Positions 37,833 through 47,963 are shown, counted from the stretch's first letter. The stretch is DNA of 64,000 bases from Paracoccaceae bacterium (GCA_019454225.1 CP075370.1:2036001-2100000), one strand, 5' to 3'. Numbers and translations: made by a program. Notes: generated by a model from the letters alone, not told the origin.

Positions 37833-38361
37833 CACCGTCACGCCGATGGGCAATGCCCGCGCGGCCGGCATCGCCACCGTCCGCGAGATCGGCCCGCAGG
37901 GCATGATCACGCTGCGCGCCAGACCGGGGACCGAGGGGCTGGAGGCCGCCCTGCGCGCGATCACCGGAACGGCCCTGCCGGAGCGCCGGGCCATCCTGCA
38001 CAACGGCGACCGCGCCGCGGGCTGGATGTCGCCCGACGAATACCTGCTGGTCCTGCCGCATGCCGAGGTGCCCGCGGCCGTCGGCACGCTGTCGGCGGCG
38101 CTGGCGGGGCGGCATCACCTGGCGGTCGACGTATCCGATGCCCGTGCCCTGTTCCGCATTGAGGGGGATCGGGCCGATGAGGTGGCGATGACGCTGTTTC
38201 CGCTGGATTTCCCGTCGCTTGGCGAAGGTGAACTGCGCCGGACGCGGATGGCGCAGGTGGCTGCCGCGCTGTGGCGGCAGGATGGCGGGCTGACGGTCGT
38301 GACCTTCCGCTCTGTCGCGCGCTATGCCTTCGACCTTCTGGCGAACGCGGCACGGGCTTGA
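37825..38361 (+). CDS. soxG: Sarcosine oxidase gamma subunit
   Basis: 178 residues. GcvT-like small subunit without catalytic motif: ILHNGDRAAGWMSPDEYLLVLP, VDVSDARALFRIEGDRA, and QDGGLTVVTFRSVARYAFDLL at the C-terminus. Starts 8 bp inside soxA in another frame, a common arrangement for this operon. It ends the sox genes; no folate genes (purU, folD or glyA) follow here. Confidence 0.93.
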   Translation: MSDTVTPMGNARAAGIATVREIGPQGMITLRARPGTEGLEAALRAITGTALPERRAILHNGDRAAGWMSPDEYLLVLPHAEVPAAVGTLSAALAGRHHLAVDVSDARALFRIEGDRADEVAMTLFPLDFPSLGEGELRRTRMAQVAAALWRQDGGLTVVTFRSVARYAFDLLANAARA

Positions 38362-38413
38362 CCCGGGTTGCCGCGTCGGTTCTCATTATGGCGCAGGTGG
38401 GTAGGGGGTTGTC

Positions 38414-38839
38414 ATGGGGATGCTGAAGCGGTTCGCCCTGGTTGCCACCCTGGCGGTCTTTCCGGTGGCTGCCGCCGCCACTGTGACGCAGTATCAATGC
38501 AAGTTCGCCACCGGCACGGCACGCGACGGCAACTGGATTCCGACGCAACTCGTGCTCAACCACAACGCCGCGACGGGCGAAATCATCGTCTTTGATCCGG
38601 TGATCAAGCACTTCGTGGGCGCGCCGATCGCCGCGACACTGTCGGGCCAGACGGCCGCGCGCAGCACCTACACCTGGACGGTCGATGCGCGGCGCGGGCT
38701 GAGCGAGCGTCAGCAGGCCCGGATGGTCTATACCTTCAGCTACTATTCCAACGGCCGCCCGGCACGGATGACGGCGGCACCCTCTGGCTATGACAACCAG
38801 TGGACGGGCGAGGGGACGTGCCAGGCGAAACGCGGCTGA
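38414..38839 (+). CDS. Secreted hypothetical protein
   Basis: 141 residues. N-terminal signal peptide (LKRFALVATLAVFPVAAAA), with cleavage near residue 22. The mature part is small and beta-rich (VTQYQCKFATGTARDGNWIPT; IVFDPVIKHFVGAPIAA), with two cysteines that could form a disulfide. Not recognised. Located between soxG and sodB, co-directional, with GGGGGTTGTC upstream of the ATG as a weak ribosome site. Confidence 0.75.
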   Translation: MGMLKRFALVATLAVFPVAAAATVTQYQCKFATGTARDGNWIPTQLVLNHNAATGEIIVFDPVIKHFVGAPIAATLSGQTAARSTYTWTVDARRGLSERQQARMVYTFSYYSNGRPARMTAAPSGYDNQWTGEGTCQAKRG

Positions 38840-38864
38840 CCTGCGGAATAGCACGCCCGATCCC

Positions 38865-38894
38865 TTGACCTCGGGCGCGGGCGGGCCCTTATTG
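38865..38894 (+). promoter_or_regulatory. Putative sigma-70 promoter of sodB
   Basis: TTGACC at 38865-38870 and TTATTG at 38889-38894, with an 18-base spacer, about 34 bp upstream of the sodB ATG. The -35 element matches the alphaproteobacterial housekeeping pattern; the -10 is weak. Confidence 0.35.
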
Positions 38895-38927
38895 CCCTCA
38901 ATCCCACGTCAACCGAAAGGAACGGCC

Positions 38928-39530
38928 ATGGCCTTCACGCTTCCCGATCTTCCCTATGCCCATGATGCGCTGGCATCGCTCGGCATGTCGAAGGAGACGC
39001 TGGAATATCACCACGACCTGCACCACAAGGCCTATGTCGACAACGGCAACAAGCTGATCGCCGGCACCGAATGGGAAGGCAAGTCGCTGGAAGACATCGT
39101 GCGCGGCACCTATCAGGCCGGTGCGGTCGCCCAGAACGGCATCTTCAACAACGCCAGCCAGCACTGGAACCACAACATGTTCTGGGGCTGGATGGCTCCG
39201 GGTGAAGCCAAGGGCATGCCGGGCGCGCTGGAAAAGGCGCTGACCGACAGCTTCGGATCGGTGCAGAAATTCAAGGACGATTTCGCCGCTGCCGGTGCGG
39301 GCCAGTTCGGGTCTGGCTGGTGCTGGCTGGTCAAGGACAAGGATGGCAGCCTGAAGGTCACCAAGACCGAGAACGGCGTCAACCCGCTGTGCTTCGGCCA
39401 GACCGCGCTTCTGGGCTGCGACGTGTGGGAGCACAGCTACTACATCGACTTCCGCAACAAGCGGCCGGCCTATCTGACGAACTTCCTGGAAAAGCTGGTC
39501 AACTGGGAAGCGGTCGCAGCGAACCTGTGA
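38928..39530 (+). CDS. sodB: Superoxide dismutase, iron type
   Basis: Converts superoxide to hydrogen peroxide and oxygen. 200 residues from ATG 38928 with an AAAGGA ribosome site. Metal ligands are visible: His in LEYHHDLHHKAYV, His in QHWNHNMFW, Asp and His in CDVWEHSYYIDF. The glutamine in NNASQHWNHNMFW is at the position typical of Fe-SODs, where Mn forms have it elsewhere. No signal peptide, so cytoplasmic. Monocistronic: own promoter and a strong terminator. Confidence 0.97.
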   Translation: MAFTLPDLPYAHDALASLGMSKETLEYHHDLHHKAYVDNGNKLIAGTEWEGKSLEDIVRGTYQAGAVAQNGIFNNASQHWNHNMFWGWMAPGEAKGMPGALEKALTDSFGSVQKFKDDFAAAGAGQFGSGWCWLVKDKDGSLKVTKTENGVNPLCFGQTALLGCDVWEHSYYIDFRNKRPAYLTNFLEKLVNWEAVAANL

Positions 39531-39560
39531 TCCCGCATCCACGCGCGGCCGATTGATGCA

Positions 39561-39595
39561 GGTCTGCCGGGGGGCCCCCGGCAGACCTTTCCTTT
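39561..39595 (+). terminator. Rho-independent terminator of sodB
   Basis: GGTCTGCCGGG (39561-39571), 5-base loop, CCCGGCAGACC (39577-39587): an 11-bp perfect stem followed by TTTCCTTT. It lies 31 bp after the sodB stop. Confidence 0.88.
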
Positions 39596-39683
39596 GGCAG
39601 CGGTCCGCCCGGTCCGGGTGGGCAGGCAGGACTTCGGCGTCGGCCCGGCGGCCGGCTGGGAAAACTGCGCAGCCCGCAGCCGG

Positions 39684-40238
39684 TCACCCCAGCACCGCGG
39701 CCAGCGCCGCCTCGGCTGCGGTCACGTCGGGGACGGCCTGGAACAGCGTCAGCATCGAGGCATCGGCAAAGCCCTCGGCCACGATGTGATCGAGAAGGCC
39801 GATCAGCGGCTGCCAGTAGCCGTTCACATCCAGCAGGATGATCTGCTTGCCGTGCAACCCGATCTGCGCCCAGGTCAGCACCTCGAAGAACTCGTCAAGC
39901 GACCCGGCCCCGCCCGGCAGCACCATGATCGCGTCCGAGTTCATGAACATGACCTTCTTGCGTTCGTGCATGTCCTCGGTCACGACGAACTGCGACAGGT
40001 CGCGGCGCCCCTTTTCGCGGCCGATCAGATGGATGGGGATCACCCCCATCGTGGCGCCGCCCGCCTCCATCGCCGCGCGGGCGACCTCGCCCATCAGGCC
40101 GACATCGCCTGCGCCATAGACCAGCCTCCAGCCCGCCATCGCGATCATCCGGCCGGTGTCGGCGGCGGCGCGGGCGTGGGCGGGGTCGCGCCCGGGGCGC
40201 GAGCCGCAGAAGACGCAGACGGAACGGCGCGTGTTCAT
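39684..40238 (-). CDS. LOG family protein (TIGR00730), cytokinin-type phosphoribohydrolase
   Basis: 184 residues. Lysine decarboxylase-like fold, but the family really hydrolyses nucleoside 5'-monophosphates such as cytokinin ribotides or AMP to base and ribose phosphate. Motif PGGAGSLDEFFEV (usual PGGxGTxxE, with Ser for Thr), and VCVFCGSRPGRDPAHA at the N-terminus. Start ATG 40238. It is convergent with sodB and divergent from the LysM gene. The physiological substrate is unknown. Confidence 0.92.
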   Translation of the reverse strand: MNTRRSVCVFCGSRPGRDPAHARAAADTGRMIAMAGWRLVYGAGDVGLMGEVARAAMEAGGATMGVIPIHLIGREKGRRDLSQFVVTEDMHERKKVMFMNSDAIMVLPGGAGSLDEFFEVLTWAQIGLHGKQIILLDVNGYWQPLIGLLDHIVAEGFADASMLTLFQAVPDVTAAEAALAAVLG

Positions 40239-40392
40239 GCGTTACCTTCGGAAAACCTGTTGCTTTCCCTGCCTGTAATGGCGTTCCTAGAGGAAAGGAA
40301 GAGGACCGGGGCGTCGCCCGGTCGCGCGGCGGATGGGGATCTGTCGCGCGGGGGTGCCGCAGGTGCCCGACGGGGCGGCACGGGGGGATGCG

Positions 40393-42393
40393 ATGGCCGG
40401 ATGGCAGGGACTTGGGACGGGGGCGAAGGCCGCAGTCGCGGCGGGCGCGGTGGCGGCCGTCGCGGCAGGGGCGGTGCTGCTCCGGTTGCTGACAGCCGAG
40501 ACGCCGCCCCCGGTCCCGCCGCCCGCCGCCGCGGTCCCGGCGGTGCCGACCCCCTCCGCGCCACCCGATCCGGCCCCCGCGCCGCCGCCCGAAGCGGCCG
40601 CCACCCCGCCAGCCGCCGAGGCCGCAGCCGAGGAACCGGCCGCGTCCAAGGCCGAGGTGGTGGCCGGGTCCGCCCCGGCCGAAGCACCGGCTGCGGTCAC
40701 CCCGCCAAGCTTCGATGTGGTGCGTGTGGCGCCGGACGGTGCCGCCCTGGTTGCCGGGCGGGCCAGCCCGGGGGCCGGGGTGGCGGTGCTGGTGGATGAC
40801 GCGGTGACGGCCGAGACGGTGGCCGACGGTGGCGGCGCATTTGTCGCGCTGTTCGAACTGCCGCCATCGGCGCAACCCCGTCTTGTCAGCCTGCGCATGC
40901 GACTGGCCGACGGGCGTGACATCGTGTCGGACACGCAGGTGATGCTTGCGGCCACGCCGCCCGCGCCGGAACCCGCCCCGGCCGAACCGCTGGCCGATGC
41001 GACGGCACCGACAGCGGAACCGCCGCCCGCGCCGGAGACAGTGGCGACCGCCGTGACCGAGGCGCCGGCACCCGAAGCGGCCGTGCCCGAGGCGCCGACG
41101 CTCGAGGCGGCCGTGCCCGAGGTTCTGCCGCAGGAGACACCTGAACCGGCGGCCCCGGTTGCCGAATCTCCGGGTACCGCTGTCGTGGCTGCCGAGGCTG
41201 TCGCCGATGCGCCGCCGGAACCCGCGCCGGACCCGGTGTCCGAAACCGCGCCTGTTGCGATCCTGCTGGGGCAGGACGGCGCCAAGGTGCTGCAGCCCGG
41301 ATCGGCACCGGGCGATGCCGGGCGGGTCTGGATCGACGCGATTTCCTACACCCCGGAGGGCGAGGTGATCCTCGCCGGCCGGGGGGCGCCGCTGGCGGTG
41401 GTGCGGCTCTATCTGGACGATGCGCCGCTGGCCGACATGGCGGTGGGTGCCGATGGCGGATGGGGCGGCGTGCTGCCCGACATCGCGCCGGGGGTCTATC
41501 TGTTGCGCGCCGATCAGATCGACGGCACGGGGCGGGTGACCGCCCGGTTCGAGACCCCGTTCCAGCGCGAGACGCTTGAACGACTGGCGGCGGTGCTGGG
41601 GCAGGGGTCATCGCCACCGGAACAGCTGGCCACGCCGGTGGCCCCGACGCCCGCGCCCGCCCCGCAGACACCGCCGGAGCCTCCGGCGCCCGTTGCCGAG
41701 ACGCCCGCGCCTGCCCCGCAGACGCCGCCCGAGCCTCCGGCGCCCGTTGCCGAGATGCCGACGGCAGAGCCGGTCGTGCCCATGGCCGAGACCCCGGTCG
41801 TTCCCGGGGTGCCGGTTTCGGAACCGGTGGCCACGGTGACCGTCCCGGTGCCTGCCGCACCGGAAGACGCCGCACCGGAAGATGCCGCGGCGCCGGTCGA
41901 TGAAGCCCCGGTCATGCCGCCGCCCGCCGAGGCCCCCGCGGTGATCGCGGCCGCACCCGCCCCGGAGGCGCCCGCCCCGGCACCCGCGCCGCCCGTCGCT
42001 GCTGCCGTCACCGTCGCACCTGCGCCGGTTCAGGCAGAGCCCGCCGTCCCGGCCCAGGCCGCCGTATCGGTCGAACCTGCCCCGGCAGCCGCCGGCACCA
42101 CGCCATCGGCGGAGGTTCCCGCGCCCGCACCCCCGCTGCCCGAGGCACCAGCATCGGCCCCTGCGGTGGTCGCGGTGGCGCCCCCCGCCGAGCCGGTTCC
42201 GCCACCCCCGCCCGCCTCGGTGTCGGTCACCGTGCAGCCGGGCTTTACCCTCTGGGCCATCGCCAAGGGGCAGTATGGCGACGGTGTCCTGTATGTGCAG
42301 GTCTACGAGGCCAATCGCGGCCAGATCCGCGACCCTGACCTGATCTATCCCGGTCAGGTATTCACCCTGCCGGAGGTTCCCCCGCGCCCCTGA
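40393..42393 (+). CDS. LysM domain protein with long Pro/Ala-rich repeats
   Basis: 666 residues from ATG 40393 (GGGGGG ribosome site). N-terminal membrane helix or uncleaved signal ([21 protein letters not shown]). Two Ig/BON-like stretches stand apart: residues 115-195 ([21 protein letters not shown]) and about 300-395 ([20 protein letters not shown]). They are separated and followed by Pro/Ala/Glu/Val-rich low complexity. The C-terminal 50 residues are a LysM domain ([19 protein letters not shown]...[11 protein letters not shown]) that binds peptidoglycan. So it is anchored in the inner membrane and reaches the cell wall. It contains an exact-like 54-bp tandem repeat (41647-41754). Function unknown. 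Confidence 0.85.
   Translation: MAGWQGLGTGAKAAVAAGAVAAVAAGAVLLRLLTAETPPPVPPPAAAVPAVPTPSAPPDPAPAPPPEAAATPPAAEAAAEEPAASKAEVVAGSAPAEAPAAVTPPSFDVVRVAPDGAALVAGRASPGAGVAVLVDDAVTAETVADGGGAFVALFELPPSAQPRLVSLRMRLADGRDIVSDTQVMLAATPPAPEPAPAEPLADATAPTAEPPPAPETVATAVTEAPAPEAAVPEAPTLEAAVPEVLPQETPEPAAPVAESPGTAVVAAEAVADAPPEPAPDPVSETAPVAILLGQDGAKVLQPGSAPGDAGRVWIDAISYTPEGEVILAGRGAPLAVVRLYLDDAPLADMAVGADGGWGGVLPDIAPGVYLLRADQIDGTGRVTARFETPFQRETLERLAAVLGQGSSPPEQLATPVAPTPAPAPQTPPEPPAPVAETPAPAPQTPPEPPAPVAEMPTAEPVVPMAETPVVPGVPVSEPVATVTVPVPAAPEDAAPEDAAAPVDEAPVMPPPAEAPAVIAAAPAPEAPAPAPAPPVAAAVTVAPAPVQAEPAVPAQAAVSVEPAPAAAGTTPSAEVPAPAPPLPEAPASAPAVVAVAPPAEPVPPPPPASVSVTVQPGFTLWAIAKGQYGDGVLYVQVYEANRGQIRDPDLIYPGQVFTLPEVPPRP
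41647..41754 (+). repeat. 54-bp tandem repeat within the LysM gene, two copies
   Basis: Unit 41647-41700 and unit 41701-41754 differ at three bases. Each encodes 18 residues beginning [10 protein letters not shown] and ending PVAE. It keeps the reading frame and lies in the Pro-rich linker, so copy number may vary between strains. Confidence 0.85.
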
Positions 42394-42458
42394 CCCCTGC
42401 CTCTGGCCATTGCCGTCGTCACGCCATAGGTAGGGGCGGAAGACGGAGGCGACGGACG

Positions 42459-44297
42459 ATGCGGCGAGTGACGGCAAAGGCGACAAGCAGCGATGCGGCA
42501 GGGCGCGCGTCCTCGGGTTGGCAGACGATCCTGCGGGTGATGCCGTACCTCTGGCCGCATGGTGAGTCCTGGGTCAAACGCCGGGTCGTGGCGGCGCTGG
42601 CGATGCTGATGATGGCAAAGGTCATCGCGGTGACCACACCCTTCCTCTACAAGGCGGCGGTGGATCAGCTGGCGGGCGGCGCGCCCGACGGACCGACCAT
42701 GTTGATGCTGGGTGCGGTGGGTCTGACGATCGCCTACGGCATCGCGCGCCTGGGCACCGTGGCCTTCCAGGAGCTGCGTGACGCGATCTTCGTGCGGGTG
42801 GGTCAGCGCGCGCTGCGCAAGCTGGCGCTGGAGACGTTCACCCATATCCACCGCCTGTCGCTGCGCTATCACATCACGCGCAAGACCGGCGGACTGTCAC
42901 GGGTGATCGAGCGCGGCGTGAAGGGCGTCGATTTCCTTCTGCGTTTCCTGCTGTTCTCGATCGGTCCGCTGATGCTGGAACTGGTCATGGTGTCGGTGAT
43001 CTTTGCCGTGGTATTCGGCGTCGAGTACATGCTGGTCGTCGTCGTCACGATCACGCTCTACGTCGCGTTCACCTTCCGCGTCACCGAATGGCGCGTGAAG
43101 ATCCGCCGCGAGATGAACGACCAGGACACCGACGCCAACCAGAAGGCCATCGACAGTCTGCTGAACTTTGAAACCGTCAAGTATTTCAATGCCGAGGGAC
43201 TGGAAGCCAGCCGCTATGACGGGGCCATGGCGGCCTATGAGAAGGCCGCCGTCAAGACCGGCCTGTCGCTGTCGTTCCTGAACGCGGGGCAGGCGTTCCT
43301 GATCACGACGGGCCTTGTCATCGTCATGGTCATGGCGGCGCGCGGCGTCCATGCCGGGGTGCTGACGGTCGGCGACTTCGTGCTGGTCAATGCCTACATG
43401 ATCCAGATCACGCTGCCCCTGAACTTTCTCGGGACCGTCTATCGCGAGATCCGGCAGGCGCTTGTCGACATGGGCGAGATGTTCGGGCTGCTGGCCCAGC
43501 CCGCCGAGGTGCAGGACAGGCCGGGTGCGCCCGACCTCGCCGTGCGCGGCGGCGACCTGGTGTTCGACAGGGTGGAATTCGGCTATGAGGCCGCGCGCCC
43601 GATCCTGAAGGGCATAACCGTGCATGTGGGGGCCGGCGAACGGGTGGCCCTGGTCGGTCCGTCAGGCTCGGGAAAATCGACCATCGGGCGGCTGCTGTTC
43701 CGGTTCTATGACGTGGGCGGCGGCGCGATCCGCATTGACGGGCAGGATCTGCGCGATGTCACGCAATCGTCGATCCACGCGCAGGTGGGCGTGGTGCCGC
43801 AGGACACCGTGCTGTTCAACGATACGGTCTATTACAACATCGCCTATGGCCGCCCGGGTGCCACCCCGGCCGAGGTCGAGGCGGCGGCGCGGGCGGCAAA
43901 GATCCACGATTTCATCGTCTCGCTGCCCGAGGGATACGAGACGCGCGTGGGCGAGCGCGGCCTGAAGCTGTCGGGCGGCGAGAAGCAGCGCGTCGGCATC
44001 GCGCGGACGCTGCTGAAGGATCCGCCGATCCTGCTGCTGGACGAGGCGACAAGCGCGCTCGACACCCAGACTGAACGCGACATCCAGGACAGCCTGCGCG
44101 AGATGGGGCAGGGGCGGACGGTCCTGATGATCGCGCACCGCCTGTCCACCATCGCCGATGCAGACCGGATCGTGGTGCTGGAGGCCGGCCGCGTGATCGA
44201 GGAGGGCACGCATGAGGCGCTGATCGCCCGGGGCGGGCGATATGCCGCGATGTGGGCGGCGCAGTCCTCCGAGGACGGGGCAGAGGCCGCAGCCTGA
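42459..44297 (+). CDS. Atm1-type ABC exporter (heavy metal / glutathione conjugate transporter)
   Basis: 612 residues, half-size ABC exporter. Six membrane helices in residues 40-320, with the family stretch LSLRYHITRKTGGLSRVIERG and ALLNFETVKYFNAEGLEASRY-like sequence (DSLLNFETVKYFNAEG). The nucleotide-binding domain has Walker A GPSGSGKST, signature LSGGEKQR, Walker B ILLLDEATSALD and the H-loop in MIAHRLSTI. Closest to mitochondrial Atm1/ABCB7 and the bacterial relatives that export glutathione-sulfur or heavy-metal conjugates. Dimer expected. Convergent with the RND gene 48 bp away. Confidence 0.93.
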   Translation: MRRVTAKATSSDAAGRASSGWQTILRVMPYLWPHGESWVKRRVVAALAMLMMAKVIAVTTPFLYKAAVDQLAGGAPDGPTMLMLGAVGLTIAYGIARLGTVAFQELRDAIFVRVGQRALRKLALETFTHIHRLSLRYHITRKTGGLSRVIERGVKGVDFLLRFLLFSIGPLMLELVMVSVIFAVVFGVEYMLVVVVTITLYVAFTFRVTEWRVKIRREMNDQDTDANQKAIDSLLNFETVKYFNAEGLEASRYDGAMAAYEKAAVKTGLSLSFLNAGQAFLITTGLVIVMVMAARGVHAGVLTVGDFVLVNAYMIQITLPLNFLGTVYREIRQALVDMGEMFGLLAQPAEVQDRPGAPDLAVRGGDLVFDRVEFGYEAARPILKGITVHVGAGERVALVGPSGSGKSTIGRLLFRFYDVGGGAIRIDGQDLRDVTQSSIHAQVGVVPQDTVLFNDTVYYNIAYGRPGATPAEVEAAARAAKIHDFIVSLPEGYETRVGERGLKLSGGEKQRVGIARTLLKDPPILLLDEATSALDTQTERDIQDSLREMGQGRTVLMIAHRLSTIADADRIVVLEAGRVIEEGTHEALIARGGRYAAMWAAQSSEDGAEAAA

Positions 44298-44345
44298 CGG
44301 TTCGCTGAACCATGACCCCGTGACGCAAGTGACGGCGACCGGTTG

Positions 44346-47300
44346 CTATTCGGCGGCGCGCAGCGGCGGACGGGGCATGCCCTGGACGGGTGTCTTTTCT
44401 GCCTCGGCAGCCGTCTCGGGGGGCGGTGGCGGTGCGGTGTCCGCGGTGGTCTCCTGCGGTGGCTCCGCCGCATCCTCCCACAGGATCAAGGGCGAACGCA
44501 CCCTGCGGGCGGCCCGGTCCAGGGCGATCTCGCGCGATGCCGCGCTGTCGCGTCCGGCGAGCGCCGCCAGGCCCCGCGCCGTGCGATAGGCGCCTGTCTC
44601 GAACCAGACGCGCGCTGCGAGCAGCGCGGGGGTAAAGACGAGCGTCAGCACCGTTGCAATGCCAAGCCCGAACACCACCGCTGTCGCGAGCTGCTTCCAC
44701 CACAGCGCCGTCGGGCTGTCGATCGACCAGCCCCCGCCGATGAAATCGAGGCTGAGGCCATACATCATCGGCGTCAGGCCGGCCATGGTGGTGATCGTGG
44801 TCAGGAGCACCGGGCGGATCCGCTGTTCGGCCGTGCGCACGATGGCCTCGACCTTGGGCATGTAGCGGCTGAAGTCCTGATAGGTGTCGATCAGAACGAT
44901 GTTGTTGTTCACCACGATCCCGGCCAGGGCGACGATGCCCGTCCCGGTCATGATGATCGAGAACGTCTGGTCCATCACCAGCATCCCGATCAGAACCCCG
45001 GCGGTCGACAGCACGACGGCCACCAGAACCAGAACGGCGTTATAGAAGCTGTTGAACTGTGCCAGCAGGATGATGAACATCAGGCCCAGGGCCCCGGCGA
45101 AGGCCGACATCAGGAAGGCGCCGGATTCCGCCTGCTCTTCCTGGTCGCCGGTCCATTCCCAGGTCACGCCGGGGGGCAGGGGGCGTTCTTCGGTCAGCCA
45201 TTCGGTCAGATGCGCGATGCGTTCGTTGGCATTGATCGCCGCGCCCGCATCGGTCGTCAGACCGGGCGCCACATCGGCCTTCACGTCGAAATAGCGTTGC
45301 TGGTCGACCCGGTCGATCCGGCCCAGCTTGGCGACAGGCGTGCGCGTGACGAAGTTCGAAAGCGGCACAAGCCCTTCCTGCGTGCGTACCTTCAGCGTGT
45401 CGAGCGTGGACAGCACGCGGTCGTCCTCGGGCAGGCGCACGCGGATCTCGATTTCCTCGTCCGATGTATCCACCCGCATCGTATCAAGCAGGATGCCGCG
45501 GGTAACCAGTTGCACCATGCCACCCACCGTCGCCACGTCCGCACCGAAACGGCCCGCCTGCGCGACATCGACGCTGATTTCCCAATCGATTCCGGGCAGG
45601 GGAAGACTGTCCTCGACCGCGATCAGGCCGGTGGTTGCGTCATACTTCGACCGGACGATCCGCACCGCTTCGTGCAGTGTCGCGAAATCGTCGCCCTTCA
45701 GCCGCAGGTGCACCGGTTTGCCGGAGGCGGGGCCGCGGCTCTGGCTGATCGACTCGGTCTCGATCCCGGGCAGGGCGGCAAGCTTCGCCATGATCGCGTC
45801 AAGCACCACGTCGCCGTCCAGGTCCGGGCGGTCCCTGCGGTCGTCCCACGGGATCATCTCGACCTGGATTTGCCCCACGGTGTCGAGCGGGGCCGTGGCA
45901 CCGCCGGTGTTCGAGTTCAGACCGCCCTGGCCGGCGAAGGCAAAGACGGTATCGACGCCCTCGGTCTGCAGCACGATCGACTCGGCCTGCCGCAACAGGG
46001 CGTCCTTTTCGGCCAGGCTCAGGTTGCCGCGGGCGCGCACATAGATGATGGCCTGCTCGGTCTCGGATTCGACGAAGAACTCCACGCCCTTGGAATGCGT
46101 GGCGAAATAGCCGAACACCGACACGACGAAGAAGATCACCGCGCCGATGGTGACCAGCGGCATCACCGGATTTCCCGCGATGGTCTTGATGACCCATCCG
46201 AAGGGCGTGCGGCGATAGCCCGCGCGGATGCTGCGTGCGCGCCGTTCGATCTTTGCCGCCTCGAGCGTGATCGAGGACAGGATACCCCCCAGAATGAACA
46301 GCAGCGCCCCGGGAACGATCGACATCGCACCGGTCGGCGCGGCGCTGCCCAGCAGGTAGGCCGGGTTCAGCGCCTGCATCGCCCCGAGAAAGATCAGGTA
46401 CAGCGATGGCGGCACCAGGATCGCACGCGCCCACCACGGCATCACGCGCCGCAGCACCTGCGCCGCGCGGGTGAAGTTGCGGCTCATCCGGCCTGCGACG
46501 CCGCCCATGACCGGCAGGTAGATCAGCGCGACCACCAGGCTGGCCGAAAGCACGAAGATGATGGTGACGGGCAGCATCCCCATGAATTCGCCCGCCACGC
46601 CGGGCCAGAACAGCATCGGCAGAAAGGCGCAGAGCGTCGTTGCCGTGGAACTGACGACCGGCCAGAACATGCGCTTGGCCGCCTCGGTATAGGCGGCCAT
46701 CGGGCCCGAACCTTCCTGTATGCGCTTGTCGGCATATTCGACGACCACGATCGCCCCGTCGACGAGCATCCCCACGGCAAGGATCAGGCCGAACATCACG
46801 ATGTTCGACACGCTGATGCCCATCACCGCCAGCAGTGCGAAGCACAGCAGGAAGGAGGTCGGGATGGCAAAGCCCACCAGCAGCGCCGAGCGGGTACCCA
46901 GCGAGGCGAGCACCACGATCATCACCAGGGCGATGGCCGTAAGCACCGAGCCTTCCAGCTGGCTGACCATCGAGGCCACCTGCGTCGACTGGTCAAGCGC
47001 CACGGTGGTCTGCACGGCGGTCTGCATTTCGGGCGGCCAGTTGGCGCGGTCGGCCTCGACCACCCGGCGGACCTCATCGACCGTGTCGATCAGGTTGAAC
47101 CCCTTGCGCTTCACGACCTGGATGGCGACTGTGGTCTCTCCGTTCACGCGGGCCGTGCCGCGCCGGTCCTCGAAGGTCAGGCGGATGTCGGCAATATCGC
47201 CCAGCCGGATCACGCGGTCGCCGTTCTTCTTGACCGGCAGGCCATAAACCTGGCGGGCATTGGAGAATGACGACGGGATCTTGACCGCAAAGGCCCCCTC

Positions 47301-47963
47301 GGCATTCTCGACCTCGCCTGCCGCGATCAGCTGGTTGTTGTTCACCACGACGCTGATCAGCTCGCCCGCCGTGACGTTGTAGGCTTCAAGCCGGAGCGGG
47401 TCGATCACCACCTCCAGCATCTCGTCGCGGTGGCCGGCAAGCTCGGCCTTCAGCACCGCATCCATCCCTTCGATGCGGTCCTGCAGGTCCTTTGCGGCCC
47501 GAAGCAATGTGCGTTCGGGCACGGGACCGGACAGCGCGACCACGACGATGGGAAACTCGGAGAAGTTGATCTCGTTGATCGAGTATTTCTCCGCGCCGGA
47601 CGGGAACTTTGCCTCGGCGTTGTTCATCTTGTCCCGCACGTCGGCGATCGTTCGGGTCTTGTCCCAGCCGAACTCGAACTCCAGCACAAGGCCACCGTAG
47701 CCCTCGGCCGCCGTGCCCGACATCTTTTTCAGGCCGTCGAGACCGGCCATCTCGGTCTCCATGACCTTGACAAGCATCGTCTCGCTGTCGGCGGCGGAAA
47801 TGCCGGGGAAGGGGACCGAGATGAAAAGTGCCGGGATTTCGATGTCGGGCTCGCCCTCCTTGGGAAGGCTGACATAGGAATACGTTCCGGCGATCACCGA
47901 CAGGATCACGAAGGCAACGACCATCCTGGCCCGTGATGCGGCCCAGTCAACGAGTCCGGTCAC
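44346..47963 (-). CDS. RND family efflux transporter permease (HAE1/AcrB type)
   Basis: 1205 residues. Twelve membrane helices with two large periplasmic loops expected from the family. The first helix is RMVVAFVILSVIAGTYSYV; the proton relay motif is in GMLVDGAIVVVE; RPVLLTTITTMAGLTPMM closes the second helix bundle. Uses the proton gradient to pump drugs or other compounds out with the adjacent adaptor and an outer membrane channel. The last 100 residues after the final helix (FTPALLAARVWFETGAY) form an unusual Pro/Ala/Glu-rich cytoplasmic tail. Coupled to the adaptor gene by a 4-bp overlap. No outer membrane channel gene in the window. Confidence 0.94.
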   Translation of the reverse strand: MTGLVDWAASRARMVVAFVILSVIAGTYSYVSLPKEGEPDIEIPALFISVPFPGISAADSETMLVKVMETEMAGLDGLKKMSGTAAEGYGGLVLEFEFGWDKTRTIADVRDKMNNAEAKFPSGAEKYSINEINFSEFPIVVVALSGPVPERTLLRAAKDLQDRIEGMDAVLKAELAGHRDEMLEVVIDPLRLEAYNVTAGELISVVVNNNQLIAAGEVENAEGAFAVKIPSSFSNARQVYGLPVKKNGDRVIRLGDIADIRLTFEDRRGTARVNGETTVAIQVVKRKGFNLIDTVDEVRRVVEADRANWPPEMQTAVQTTVALDQSTQVASMVSQLEGSVLTAIALVMIVVLASLGTRSALLVGFAIPTSFLLCFALLAVMGISVSNIVMFGLILAVGMLVDGAIVVVEYADKRIQEGSGPMAAYTEAAKRMFWPVVSSTATTLCAFLPMLFWPGVAGEFMGMLPVTIIFVLSASLVVALIYLPVMGGVAGRMSRNFTRAAQVLRRVMPWWARAILVPPSLYLIFLGAMQALNPAYLLGSAAPTGAMSIVPGALLFILGGILSSITLEAAKIERRARSIRAGYRRTPFGWVIKTIAGNPVMPLVTIGAVIFFVVSVFGYFATHSKGVEFFVESETEQAIIYVRARGNLSLAEKDALLRQAESIVLQTEGVDTVFAFAGQGGLNSNTGGATAPLDTVGQIQVEMIPWDDRRDRPDLDGDVVLDAIMAKLAALPGIETESISQSRGPASGKPVHLRLKGDDFATLHEAVRIVRSKYDATTGLIAVEDSLPLPGIDWEISVDVAQAGRFGADVATVGGMVQLVTRGILLDTMRVDTSDEEIEIRVRLPEDDRVLSTLDTLKVRTQEGLVPLSNFVTRTPVAKLGRIDRVDQQRYFDVKADVAPGLTTDAGAAINANERIAHLTEWLTEERPLPPGVTWEWTGDQEEQAESGAFLMSAFAGALGLMFIILLAQFNSFYNAVLVLVAVVLSTAGVLIGMLVMDQTFSIIMTGTGIVALAGIVVNNNIVLIDTYQDFSRYMPKVEAIVRTAEQRIRPVLLTTITTMAGLTPMMYGLSLDFIGGGWSIDSPTALWWKQLATAVVFGLGIATVLTLVFTPALLAARVWFETGAYRTARGLAALAGRDSAASREIALDRAARRVRSPLILWEDAAEPPQETTADTAPPPPPETAAEAEKTPVQGMPRPPLRAAE

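Noticed and set aside
44299-44311. Hairpin GGTTC-GCT-GAACC at the end of the Atm1-type gene
   Set aside because: Only 5 bp of stem with 3-base loop and no U-tract; too weak to call a terminator.
44343-47270. Open frame of 975 residues antisense to the RND permease
   Set aside because: The RND gene has clear motifs; the other is His/Arg/Gln-rich.
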